DNA from: an uncultured Elusimicrobia bacterium
GTDB lineage: Bacteria; Elusimicrobiota; Elusimicrobia; UBA1565; UBA9628
Length of the DNA stretch: 64,000 bases
Direction of reading: 5' to 3'
NCBI GenBank assembly: GCA_903881545.1
Contig: CAIRTQ010000086.1
Location: 1-64,000, forward strand
Shown here: positions 25,336-33,363 of the stretch, piece after piece
Layout: the number at the start of each line of letters is the position of its first letter
How positions within the stretch are numbered: position 1 is the first letter of the stretch
Translations under genes and position numbers: made by a program
Notes under the pieces: generated by a model
Told to the model about the DNA's origin: nothing
Database searches by the model: none
Seen by the model: only the letters and a program-made list of their open reading frames with translations

Positions 25336-26088
25336 CTATTTCACGATTTCCATGGTGATGAAAAGGAAAAGGGACTGCTGCGTCTCCGTGACGCTGGAGT
25401 AAGTGAAGAGCAGACCCAACAGAGGGATGCGGCCCAAGTACGGGATGCGCGACTTGCTCATGTTCTTGGTGCTCATCTTGAGCCCCCCCATGACCAGGGT
25501 CTCGCCGCTCTTGATCTCGACCGAGGTCCTCAACTGCCGGGTCACGATCGACGGGACCGTGGTATTGCCCACCTGCACGGTCTGGGAGAAGTTGGGGTTG
25601 GACACCTCCAGCCGCAGCTCCGCGCGGATGGTGTCCTTCTTGGTGGGGTTGATGATCGGCATAATACTGAGGGAGACACCGTACTTCTTGAACTCCGTGC
25701 CCACGCTCTGCGCGTTGGCCACCGGAAAAGGCACCTCGCCGCCCACTAGGAATTCGGCCTCCGCATTGGCCTGCACGATGAGCTTGGGGTTGGAGAGGAT
25801 CTGCGCCTTGCCCTCGGTCTCCAGCATCTTGAGCTGGGCCGACACGGCGGTCTGCCGCGCGAAGTCCCCGAGCTTGAAGATGCCCGGGATGTTCTTCTCC
25901 CCGAAGGTAATACCCGTCTGAAACGGCGTCCAAGCCAACCCCATGTCGAGCCCCGAGGAGCCGGCGATCTCCACGACGTCTGCGGAGACGGCGATGAGGG
26001 AGTCCTCGGGCTGGGCCCGCAGCGGCGCGGCGCCGCCCAGCAACAGCCACGCGCTCAGGACGGCCCCGGCGGTCTTTGGTCTGCTCAT
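25336..26088 (-). CDS. CpaC/RcpA-like secretin, minimal form
   Basis: A 250-residue secretin with a signal peptide (VLSAWLLLGGAAPLRA), followed almost directly by the conserved secretin core: KAQILSNPKLIVQANAEA, FLVGGEVPFPV, VEIKSGETLVMGGL and SRIPYLGRIPLLGLLF. Secretins of Tad systems are usually 400-570 residues with an N-terminal BON/N-domain region, which is absent here. It should form the outer-membrane channel. Upstream sequence holds CpaB, not the missing domains, so this seems to be the natural length. Confidence 0.85.
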   Translation of the reverse strand: MSRPKTAGAVLSAWLLLGGAAPLRAQPEDSLIAVSADVVEIAGSSGLDMGLAWTPFQTGITFGEKNIPGIFKLGDFARQTAVSAQLKMLETEGKAQILSNPKLIVQANAEAEFLVGGEVPFPVANAQSVGTEFKKYGVSLSIMPIINPTKKDTIRAELRLEVSNPNFSQTVQVGNTTVPSIVTRQLRTSVEIKSGETLVMGGLKMSTKNMSKSRIPYLGRIPLLGLLFTYSSVTETQQSLFLFITMEIVK

Positions 26089-26114
26089 GTTGTCTTACCC
26101 TTGCGGTCGCAGTC

Positions 26115-26870
26115 CTATTTGAACAGTTTCCGGAAACTCGCCATCTCCATCGGATGCATCTCCACATCGCCCAGGCCGCGCAGGACCACGGTGGTCTCGC
26201 CCTGCTTCATGGCCAGGGCCAAGTACTGGGCCTCGTTGGGGTTGAGCGCCAGCGCGATCACGGCCTTTTCCGAAAGCGCGGCATTCTTGTCCTCTTTCGC
26301 CGCGGCGGCCTTGGCCTGCTGGGACGACATGCCCTGGCCGAGGTTCGTCCCCACCGCGATGATGAGCACGTTCTGCAGGATGGTGGCCGTCACCTTTTCC
26401 TTGCGGCTGTCCGCCATGAGCGCCTCGAAGGTCACCAGCACATCGACGCGGTCCCCGGGCTTGAGCAGGGCCTTGAGCTCGCCCTCGACGCCCATGATGG
26501 TGCCGCGGTAGCCCGGCGGGATCTTGACGCTCAGGCCCGCCTCGGGCGACAGCGAGATCAAGGCGGACTGCGAGATCTGATTGCCCTTGGGCACGCGGAT
26601 GCGGGTGACCAGGTTCGCGATCAGCTTGATGTCGGCCGGGGTCCGGACCTCGAAGGCGTCCTGCTCCATGTACTTGCGCGGGACCGGGATCGGAGTCACC
26701 ATCTCCTCCTTGAGCACAGTCCTTTCCGGGATGTCCACGTTGGCGACCAGCACCTGACCGGTCTCGTACGCGGAAGAGAGCGCCCGTTCCTTGCTGGTCA
26801 GCATCATGAGGTAAAAGATCGCGGCCCCCATGGCCAGCACCATCGGCACCATGATTCCTTTTTTTTCCAT
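26115..26870 (-). CDS. cpaB: Flp pilus assembly protein CpaB/RcpC
   Basis: A 251-residue inner-membrane protein: one N-terminal membrane helix (MVPMVLAMGAAIFYLMML), a SAF domain (VANVDIPERTVLKEEMVTPI), then the RcpC region with ISLSPEAGLSVKIPPGYRG and KPGDRVDVLVTFEA. CpaB contacts the periplasmic part of the secretin. The ATG at 26870 is chosen because it follows the TadE stop by one base; a TTG at 26894 is possible but unlikely. An unstructured Ala/Lys segment near 185-200 is unusual for the family. Confidence 0.85.
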   Translation of the reverse strand: MEKKGIMVPMVLAMGAAIFYLMMLTSKERALSSAYETGQVLVANVDIPERTVLKEEMVTPIPVPRKYMEQDAFEVRTPADIKLIANLVTRIRVPKGNQISQSALISLSPEAGLSVKIPPGYRGTIMGVEGELKALLKPGDRVDVLVTFEALMADSRKEKVTATILQNVLIIAVGTNLGQGMSSQQAKAAAAKEDKNAALSEKAVIALALNPNEAQYLALAMKQGETTVVLRGLGDVEMHPMEMASFRKLFK

Positions 26871-26871
26871 A

Positions 26872-27360
26872 TCAGTAGTTGAGCGGCTGTTCAATCGGCA
26901 TGCGCACGGTAGTAGTCAGCGTCTTGTACCCCATGTTAGCCGCGTCGGAAAGCCAGACGCTCTCCAAAGGGTTAAAACCGAAAATCAACTGCACGGTGTT
27001 CTTTCCAGTCACGACGATGTCGTAGTTCTGATGGCCGGCCTGCCGGTCCTGGACCGTCGGCTCATTGAAGCAGGAGACGCTAGCCGAGGGGAGGATATTC
27101 CTCATCAGGGAGGCCAGCCGCGAGCAATCGCCGTATAAGGAACCGTCATGCTTACACTGTGTCATGCCCCCGATCCGCGCCACCTCGTAGGTGGCGTGGT
27201 TGAGCACGATCATGCGGAAAGCCAGGTAGCCCATTTCCATGATGACAAAGACGATGGTAAGGAAGATGGGCAGGATGAGCAGCATCTCCACCAGCACCTG
27301 TCCTGGGAGCCCGCGTCCTGCCCGGAGGCTCCCAGCCTCTTCCCCGCCGATCTTCGACAC
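26872..27360 (-). CDS. TadE-family pseudopilin
   Basis: The 162-residue protein has a prepilin-like signal (GLPG then QVLVEMLLILPIFLTIVFVI), followed by helix-forming MIVLNHATYEVARIGGM, the usual TadE extension. The remaining 90 residues are soluble with two or three Cys. The start is a GTG at 27360 with a GAGGGGGG Shine-Dalgarno. It lies between the Flp pilin and CpaB. TadE is a minor pseudopilin processed by the same peptidase as Flp. Confidence 0.8.
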   Translation of the reverse strand: MSKIGGEEAGSLRAGRGLPGQVLVEMLLILPIFLTIVFVIMEMGYLAFRMIVLNHATYEVARIGGMTQCKHDGSLYGDCSRLASLMRNILPSASVSCFNEPTVQDRQAGHQNYDIVVTGKNTVQLIFGFNPLESVWLSDAANMGYKTLTTTVRMPIEQPLNY

Positions 27361-27431
27361 GGATCCCCCCTCGCGACCCTGTCGGGTCCACGCCCAACGG
27401 CGATATTCCAGCTCCTGCGGCGGCGGGCTAT

Positions 27432-27617
27432 CTATTTATTGGCGTTGCTGCCAATCGTGCCTGCGGCGCCGGTGATCAATCCCTCGACCGTGCTTAGAAT
27501 ATTCGGCATATACTGCTTCAGCCCCCACCCCGCTGCCAGGACGACGGCGACGACGACGGTCAGCATCAACAGATACTCCACGGTGTTCTGGCCCTTGCGC
27601 TTCCCAGTTAGTTTCAT
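27432..27617 (-). CDS. flp: Flp-type major pilin
   Basis: A 61-residue prepilin: MKLTGKRKG leader, then QNTVEYLLMLTVVVAVVLAAG with Glu at +5, as in Flp and class III signal pilins. Cleavage after Gly9 gives a 52-residue mature pilin with a short Gly/Asn C-terminus (GAAGTIGSNANK). A strong Shine-Dalgarno GAGGAGA lies six bases upstream. No prepilin peptidase (TadV/CpaA) gene is present in the window, so it must be elsewhere. Confidence 0.9.
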   Translation of the reverse strand: MKLTGKRKGQNTVEYLLMLTVVVAVVLAAGWGLKQYMPNILSTVEGLITGAAGTIGSNANK

Positions 27618-27631
27618 GATCGTTCTCCTCG

Positions 27632-27814
27632 TCAGTAATAGTCCCGAATAATGGCAGTCCCGGCGGCGATGAACAGCGACTTAAGCTGCCCCTGGAGGAA
27701 CCCATAAAGGCTCGCGAACATGGTCACCAGGATCAGCGTGGTCAGCAGATACTCGACCGCCGCTTGCGCCGGCCGCCGGTGCCGCCGCATCGCGCTCAGC
27801 CGCTCGCCAATCAT
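27632..27814 (-). CDS. Second Flp-like pilin or minor pilin
   Basis: A short product with RRHRRPA before QAAVEYLLTTLILVTMFASL, that is, the same Q...VEYLL core as Flp but with Ala in place of Gly at the -1 position. The C-terminus (GTAIIRDYY) is aromatic, unlike the main pilin. An ATG at 27844 lies upstream of the predicted transcription start near 27819, so I prefer the ATG at 27814 (60 residues); one at 27790 is also possible. It starts the pilin transcript and is 14 bases from flp. Confidence 0.7.
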   Translation of the reverse strand: MIGERLSAMRRHRRPAQAAVEYLLTTLILVTMFASLYGFLQGQLKSLFIAAGTAIIRDYY

Positions 27815-27825
27815 GCCAATCAATG

Positions 27826-27855
27826 AGTTTATCAGCCGTCGCATGACCTTGTCAA
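27826..27855 (-). promoter_or_regulatory. Promoter of the pilin and tad operon (TTGACA-N18-TAAACT)
   Basis: Minus strand TTGACA (27855-27850), an 18-base spacer and TAAACT (27831-27826). The -10 hexamer is the same as in the p1 and p5 promoters. It lies just after the PorV-like gene, so the tad genes can be transcribed apart from the envelope operon upstream. Confidence 0.65.
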
Positions 27856-27864
27856 CCAGAATCC

Positions 27865-28869
27865 TCAGAATTTCAGCTTGACCTCGAACTGCTCCGCCGT
27901 GCCCAAGGCGCCATAAGGGACGAAAGCGTAGTCCACCGCGAGGCCGTAGCCGAAGGCCCGGGAGGTGAACAGGCCCATGCCGAAAGAGAGCCCGGCGGAG
28001 CGGGACAAGCCCAGACCCTGTAGTGAATGGCTGAGGCTCTGGCCGAGGTTGTCGGCGTTGTAATAGCCGACCCGGAAGGCGATCTGGCCGAAGTCCAGGT
28101 ACTGCTCGGGGATTTGGAACTCGCCGCCGATTCCGGCGTGCACGCCGGAATCGGCGGACCGGCTGAACTCGCAGCTCACGTTGACGAAATCCCCTAGCCG
28201 CAGGGCCGCGCCGCCCCGCGCCGTAGCCGCAACGTTGACCGTGTTGGCGCCGAAGTTCTGCAGCGCGGCGCCCAGCGTGAGTATCCCGCTGGGCCGTATC
28301 AGCAGGCCGATGTCGCCAACCAGCGTGTCATGGATGGATCCAGCGAGGTCCTCATGCACCGCGCGCGCGGCGGCGCCCAGGAACAGCGTTTCATAGAAAA
28401 ACGAGCGCGCCAGGCCGAAGGACGCGAAGCCGTCGGCCACGTACACATTGGCGCCCACCTGCGGAATGCCGTTTTGGTCACGCACATCAAAGCCCGAAAC
28501 GCCGATATAAGCCACGTTGGCGCCCCAGACCGTGCGCCCCATAGGATGGGCATAGCCCAGATACACCGGCGCGCTGGTATCCTGCGCATGCATCATGTAA
28601 GCGTAGGACAGCTCCTTCTGCTGGGTCAGCGCTAGCCCCGCCGGGTTCCAAACCAGAGCATCCGTGCCTTCCGCCAGGGCCACATAAGCCTGCCCCAGCG
28701 CCATGGCCCGGGCCGACCCCTGCTGCAGCTTCAGGAACGTCGCACCGCCGGTGCCGGCCCCGTTAGACTGGGCCCGGGTCGGCACCGAGACGGCCGCCAG
28801 CAGGGCGCAGGCCCAAAGGGCCGCCCCCTGCCACGACCGCGCGTCGCCTGCCCATGCGTTCGGCTTCAT
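27865..28869 (-). CDS. PorV/UPF0164-like outer-membrane beta-barrel protein
   Basis: The 334-residue protein has a signal peptide (LWACALLAAVSVPTRAQ), then the family opening FLKLQQGSARAMALGQAYVALAEGTDALVWNPAGLA seen in PorV/PorQ/UPF0164 proteins. Alternating strands follow to a terminal aromatic residue (FEVKLKF). In Bacteroidota PorV is the type IX secretion shuttle protein that binds C-terminal sorting domains. The start at 28869 overlaps the stop of the FlgD-Ig repeat gene by ATGA, so the pair is co-translated; this suggests the barrel helps to export or anchor that protein. Longer starts up to 29043 are possible but would precede the signal peptide. Confidence 0.8.
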   Translation of the reverse strand: MKPNAWAGDARSWQGAALWACALLAAVSVPTRAQSNGAGTGGATFLKLQQGSARAMALGQAYVALAEGTDALVWNPAGLALTQQKELSYAYMMHAQDTSAPVYLGYAHPMGRTVWGANVAYIGVSGFDVRDQNGIPQVGANVYVADGFASFGLARSFFYETLFLGAAARAVHEDLAGSIHDTLVGDIGLLIRPSGILTLGAALQNFGANTVNVAATARGGAALRLGDFVNVSCEFSRSADSGVHAGIGGEFQIPEQYLDFGQIAFRVGYYNADNLGQSLSHSLQGLGLSRSAGLSFGMGLFTSRAFGYGLAVDYAFVPYGALGTAEQFEVKLKF

Positions 28870-31800
28870 TGCACCAGGAGCTTCTTGACGGTCTGAAATA
28901 CGTTTCGGCCGCCTAAGGTCTCCTCCAGCCGGATCACCGCGTAATAAACGCCGCGCGCCACGCGGCGCCCGGAGGAGTTGCTGCGGTTCCAGAGAAAGCC
29001 CTGCGGGTTCGTCGTGGGCGAGCACCCATCGACCACATAGCATCCCGCCGGCGTATCTTCGAAATCATGGGACAAAACGAGGTCCCCGTTCATGGTGTAG
29101 ATGCTCAATTTGGCGATGGCCTGAAAAGGCGTGTAGATGACGAAATTCGCGCTGTTGCCGCGAATGGGATTGGGGTAGACGAAGGAGTTCTGCTCGAATG
29201 ACTCCTTAGGATTGGACAAGTCGTTGCGCGACACCGGGATGTCGTCGATGGGATGGTCGTAGGCCAAGGCCGTGGTGGTGACCGCGCTGCCCGTCAGGCT
29301 GCTGATGGCGCTCATGTCCGTCGAGCCGATGATGCTGAAGCGGTAGATTCCGTCCGGAGCGATGCCCATCCGCAGGTCGGTCCCGTCCCACATGTCCGTG
29401 ATGTCCGTCAAAGCAGGCCGCACCCCCACGATGCGTTTGACCAGGGACGTGGTCTCATTGGGAATGGGATTGCCGTATTGGTCGAAGTTGGTGCCTGGGC
29501 GATATATCTTGATGGCCACCTTCATGGTCTGCGAGACCTGGTACAGGATGTGCGCCTGGTTGGTGGTCGCTCCGGTCAGAGGTCTGATGGCCACATCGAA
29601 GATGCGCAGCGGATTATAGGAAATGGTGATCTGCGCCGTGGCGGGCTGGGATAGGAATGTGTCCACGTCCGCGGCCACCGCGCGCACCAGGTAGAAGTCG
29701 GCCGGCGGAATATTATTATTGTCGTCGCGGCCGTCCCAGAAATCCTGCAGGAGCACCCCGCCGTCCCGCGTCTCCCCAGAGAATAGGGTGCGCACGACGG
29801 CGTTGGGCGGATTATTGTTGAGAATCTGAATGGTAACGGAGGATTGCCGGGTCATGGAATAGTTGATGGCGAAAGGAGCGAGGCCGGTGATGGTGGCGCT
29901 GGAATTGAACAGGGGCGGGACATAGGGCAGCACATTGAAGACGGGAAAGAAGATGGAGCCCCGGTTGATGACGATGTTGCCGAAGGTCTGATCCTCCGGG
30001 AAGTACTTCGGCGTGGTGGTGGACTGCGCCGCCAAGGTGTAGACGTAGCTGCCGTCCGGCTCATAGATCCCGTTAGAATCCCGGCCGTCCCAGTATTCTG
30101 TGATGTACATGCGCCCAGGGCGCATCCCGTATACGGTGTGGATAGGCGCCACCTGGGTTATGCCGTCAGGACCGACCACGTCCGTGCACAGACCGGTAAC
30201 CAATCCACTACTTGCACAGGGCGGCCAGGCCGTGGCGCTGTTGAGGATCCTGGTGCCGGGAGGATAGATGTTCCAGACGATGTTCATGGGCTGGGACAAC
30301 TGATAGCTGAACGTCGCGTAGGACGAGGTCCCGGCGAACAGCGGCGTGGTCTGCAGGTCCGTGACGCGGAAGAGGTCCGCGGTGAAAGCCACCGACACCG
30401 TGGAGACCTTCATAGGACAGAGCGGGTCGGCGGCCGCGAGCTGAGCGATATAAGTGCCAGAGCTGACCCAAAGGCCGGTGTCGTTTGTGGCGGGGTTCCA
30501 AGTCTCGGAATTCGGGAAGTTGCCGGGGCGGACGGCGTTGCTGATCAAGGTCTTGACCACGGTGTTGCCGGTGACGTCGTAGATGGCCATGTTGGTGATG
30601 GCGTCGCGGCTGAGCGAATAGCGGAACACGAAGGGATTGAGTCCGCTGACCGCGGGACTGGAGCCGATGACGGTGGCCCCGGGCGAGATCTGGCTGACGC
30701 CCACCAGCCCCCGCAGGACCGACCAGAATCCCGTCCGTGCCTGGCCGGTCCAGATCCGACGGTCGCCGTCGTTTCCGTTGAAGATGGCTCCGTTTGCCGA
30801 CGGCAGGGAGGCATAGAGAATGAACACGTAGTCTCCGTCCGTACACACCGCGTTTCCGTTTGAGTCCCGTCCGTCCCAGATGCTCTGCACCGGGGTGCGC
30901 GAGGCCTGTATCTGCTCGATGTGGCGTATCAGGGGCGCGCGAGTGCTTGGGTCGTAAGGATCAGTGCAAGATCCCAAAGTGGGAAAGAAGTCTTTGGGCG
31001 GCCCCGGGAGCGCGCCGGTGATAGGATCGCCCTCGGGCGGCACGTCCGCCTGGCCGGTAACGTTGGTGATGTCGCCGCAGAACTGGGTATTGGGAGGATA
31101 GATGTCTATGTAGACGGTGGCGGGCTCGGTCAGGGTATAACTCATCACCGCCAGGGAGGTCGAGATGGCCAGAACCGGCTGGGTCCGGATGTCCGTTATC
31201 TGAAGCGGGTCTAAGCCGAGCTGGACCGTGGTGGGGTAGGAAAGGTCCTTGCCGTACTGGTCCTGCGTGAAAGCCTGCAAAGTAGCCAGGTACAGGCCCG
31301 ACGGCATCAGGGCGCCGTTGTTGGCCCGGCCGTTCCAAGAGTCGCCGTTGACCAAGATGGGCGCTGGAGCCATACCTTCACCGGAACGCGGCTGGCCGGG
31401 GATCATATTGCGGACTACGGGGAAAGGATAAGTGGTGGCGTTTATAGTGATGTACATCGTGGCGTCCTTGCTCAACCGATAGCTGATGTTATAAGGTTGG
31501 GCGTAGACGCCAGTGGTGCCGACAACGGTCGGAGATGAACGCACGACGTGGATATTGGTGACATCGACCGTGATGGGTTTCTGCCCCACGAACGCGCCAT
31601 TACTGTCCTGGGTGGCGCCCGCCGGATAGGCGCGCTGGGCCGTGACCGTGATGTTGCCGCTGGCCCCGGTCTGGTTGGTCATGACCGTGACCCGAAACCC
31701 GAACTGGCCGTTGGCCTTGGCCAGTTGGCCCTGGATGGAGTAAGAGCCGTCCAAAAGCACACAGTAAGGCCCGATAGGATTGTTGGAAGAGTTGCTGTTG

Positions 31801-32390
31801 GCGGGCATGATACCGGGCGAATCGATGAAGAAGGTGCGCAAGGGCGGCGTGGATCCCGGATCCAACGGGTTAGACCCGTCCTTGAACTGGAACATCTCGA
31901 ATTCCACCTCGTCCAAAGCCACGCTGTCCGTGCCCGAGTTGTTGTAGCCAATCGACGCGCAGAGGAACAGGTCACTATTGCAAACATTGGCGGCGGTATC
32001 CCCGATCGGCAGGATGCCAGCGGAAGGAATGCAATTGGAAGACAAGCTAAAAGACGTCTGCTCGAACTGGATCTCCGGGTCGTTGGAGATGATGCCGGCG
32101 ATCTGATTCACAGGGAAGGGATTGGGCCCCGGACAGTGGGCCGTGTCTTTGACGCAACAGCCGGCCGGATGCTCCGTCAAGTCGCAGTTGTCGTCGCCGC
32201 CGTCACACAGGAAATGATGTCCCTTCTTATCGTACCAGCAATACTGGCCGCTGTCTTTGACGATAAAGGATTGGTCGATGAAGAGCTGGACCTGGTTCTG
32301 TGCCGAGAGCGGCGTTCCCCCGGCCAGCAGCAATAGGGCCGCGCCGAATAATATCCGGGCCGCCCACGCGCCGAGCCGATGTCTCATCAT
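28866..32390 (-). CDS. Large secreted FlgD-Ig repeat surface protein (1174 aa)
   Basis: A signal peptide (AARILFGAALLLLAGGTPLSAQ) precedes a Cys-rich N-terminal domain, then about seven FlgD-Ig-like units marked by WDGRDSNG or variants (SWNGRANNG, IWDGRDSNG, YWDGRDSNG, FWDGRDDNN, MWDGTDLRM, LWNRSNSSG), each followed by a GxY strand. The last unit (FVYPNPIRGNSANFVIYTPF ... GVYYAVIRLEE) resembles the C-terminal domain of type IX-sorted proteins. The ATG at 32390 has AAGGAG nine bases upstream; a TTG at 32414 is also in frame. It is followed immediately by the PorV-like gene. It probably forms an elongated surface fibre or adhesin. Confidence 0.8.
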   Translation of the reverse strand: MMRHRLGAWAARILFGAALLLLAGGTPLSAQNQVQLFIDQSFIVKDSGQYCWYDKKGHHFLCDGGDDNCDLTEHPAGCCVKDTAHCPGPNPFPVNQIAGIISNDPEIQFEQTSFSLSSNCIPSAGILPIGDTAANVCNSDLFLCASIGYNNSGTDSVALDEVEFEMFQFKDGSNPLDPGSTPPLRTFFIDSPGIMPANSNSSNNPIGPYCVLLDGSYSIQGQLAKANGQFGFRVTVMTNQTGASGNITVTAQRAYPAGATQDSNGAFVGQKPITVDVTNIHVVRSSPTVVGTTGVYAQPYNISYRLSKDATMYITINATTYPFPVVRNMIPGQPRSGEGMAPAPILVNGDSWNGRANNGALMPSGLYLATLQAFTQDQYGKDLSYPTTVQLGLDPLQITDIRTQPVLAISTSLAVMSYTLTEPATVYIDIYPPNTQFCGDITNVTGQADVPPEGDPITGALPGPPKDFFPTLGSCTDPYDPSTRAPLIRHIEQIQASRTPVQSIWDGRDSNGNAVCTDGDYVFILYASLPSANGAIFNGNDGDRRIWTGQARTGFWSVLRGLVGVSQISPGATVIGSSPAVSGLNPFVFRYSLSRDAITNMAIYDVTGNTVVKTLISNAVRPGNFPNSETWNPATNDTGLWVSSGTYIAQLAAADPLCPMKVSTVSVAFTADLFRVTDLQTTPLFAGTSSYATFSYQLSQPMNIVWNIYPPGTRILNSATAWPPCASSGLVTGLCTDVVGPDGITQVAPIHTVYGMRPGRMYITEYWDGRDSNGIYEPDGSYVYTLAAQSTTTPKYFPEDQTFGNIVINRGSIFFPVFNVLPYVPPLFNSSATITGLAPFAINYSMTRQSSVTIQILNNNPPNAVVRTLFSGETRDGGVLLQDFWDGRDDNNNIPPADFYLVRAVAADVDTFLSQPATAQITISYNPLRIFDVAIRPLTGATTNQAHILYQVSQTMKVAIKIYRPGTNFDQYGNPIPNETTSLVKRIVGVRPALTDITDMWDGTDLRMGIAPDGIYRFSIIGSTDMSAISSLTGSAVTTTALAYDHPIDDIPVSRNDLSNPKESFEQNSFVYPNPIRGNSANFVIYTPFQAIAKLSIYTMNGDLVLSHDFEDTPAGCYVVDGCSPTTNPQGFLWNRSNSSGRRVARGVYYAVIRLEETLGGRNVFQTVKKLLVQ

Positions 32391-32437
32391 CGCAAGCATC
32401 TCCTTGGCATCCAAGGTAACTTAAACCTGTTGCCGAA

Positions 32438-33301
32438 CTATTTCCATCGTGTTAAAAAATTGCAAAGACTCGGCCAGACGCCGCGCCGGGCCTGACCGGC
32501 TCGAACTTGCTCCTGGGCGGCCATCTCGGCGCGCCAAGCCTCGCGTTCCCGCTCCAGACGCTGCTCCCAGATCCCGGCGAGTTCCGCAATGCGCTTCTCC
32601 AAAGCGGCAGCGCTCTGAGTGACCCGGGCCCGCTCCGCTTCTCCATCCTGGCGCTCCCGCCTCTCGCGCGCGACCTCCGCCAGTGCCCCCTCCAAGGCGG
32701 CTTGGGAATTCTGGACGCTGCGGGAAAGCCTCTGGACGGCCTCCTCGGCGTGCTGGGCTTCGGCCTCGCGACGCTCGGCCAGCGCCTGCGCTTGCTGGAG
32801 GTCCAGGCGGCATTTCTGCTCCGCCTTCTCCCAATGCCGCGCCTCGTCGCGCCAGCGCGCGCCCTCGGCGGCGGCGGCTTCGCGCGCCGCGTCTACCAAT
32901 CCTTGCATCTCGAGCCGCTGCGCCGAGCGCGCCGCGCGCTCACCGGCCAAGGCTTCCTGTACTTCCTGCACGCGTAGACTACCGTCCAAAGCGTCGGCCA
33001 GGGCGCGCTCGTCGGCGCCTGCCGCGCGCTCGCGCAGGCCATGCAGCTCTTTCTCCAGCAGGGCCTGGCGCTCCTGCAAGGCACTCAAGGCCAATTCCCG
33101 GGCCTCCAGAAGCTCCGCCCAGCGCCGCTCCTGGCGCTGGTGCCGACTCTTGAGCAGGTCCACGGCCTCCCAAGCGGCATCGTTGAACGAAGCCAAGGAT
33201 ACCGGGGGTGGCCCGGGCTCAGTAGCTGCGGCGGCGGGGCCGACCTTTTCCCAAAGCCGAGAAATCTCCCGGCCCAGGTCGTCGGATATTGGTTTCTCCA
33301 C
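32438..33301 (-). CDS. Coiled-coil protein
   Basis: About 287 residues, nearly all Ala/Glu/Arg/Gln-rich heptads from residue 60 on (for example RQALLEKELHGLRERAAGAD), with a short polar start (EKPISDDLGREISRLWEKVG) and no membrane segment. The likely start is a GTG at 33301; sequence further upstream in this frame runs antiparallel to codon use and overlaps the DUF2723 gene, so it is not included. A TAAACT hexamer lies about eight bases before the GTG, without a clear -35. The function is unknown; it sits between the GT-C-like genes and the FlgD-Ig gene. Confidence 0.65.
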   Translation of the reverse strand: MEKPISDDLGREISRLWEKVGPAAAATEPGPPPVSLASFNDAAWEAVDLLKSRHQRQERRWAELLEARELALSALQERQALLEKELHGLRERAAGADERALADALDGSLRVQEVQEALAGERAARSAQRLEMQGLVDAAREAAAAEGARWRDEARHWEKAEQKCRLDLQQAQALAERREAEAQHAEEAVQRLSRSVQNSQAALEGALAEVARERRERQDGEAERARVTQSAAALEKRIAELAGIWEQRLEREREAWRAEMAAQEQVRAGQARRGVWPSLCNFLTRWK

Positions 33302-33363
33302 GGCGCCCCAGTTTAACAGGCGGGCCGGTGAATTGGTGACGGAATTGTTAAGTCGCGGCCGCC

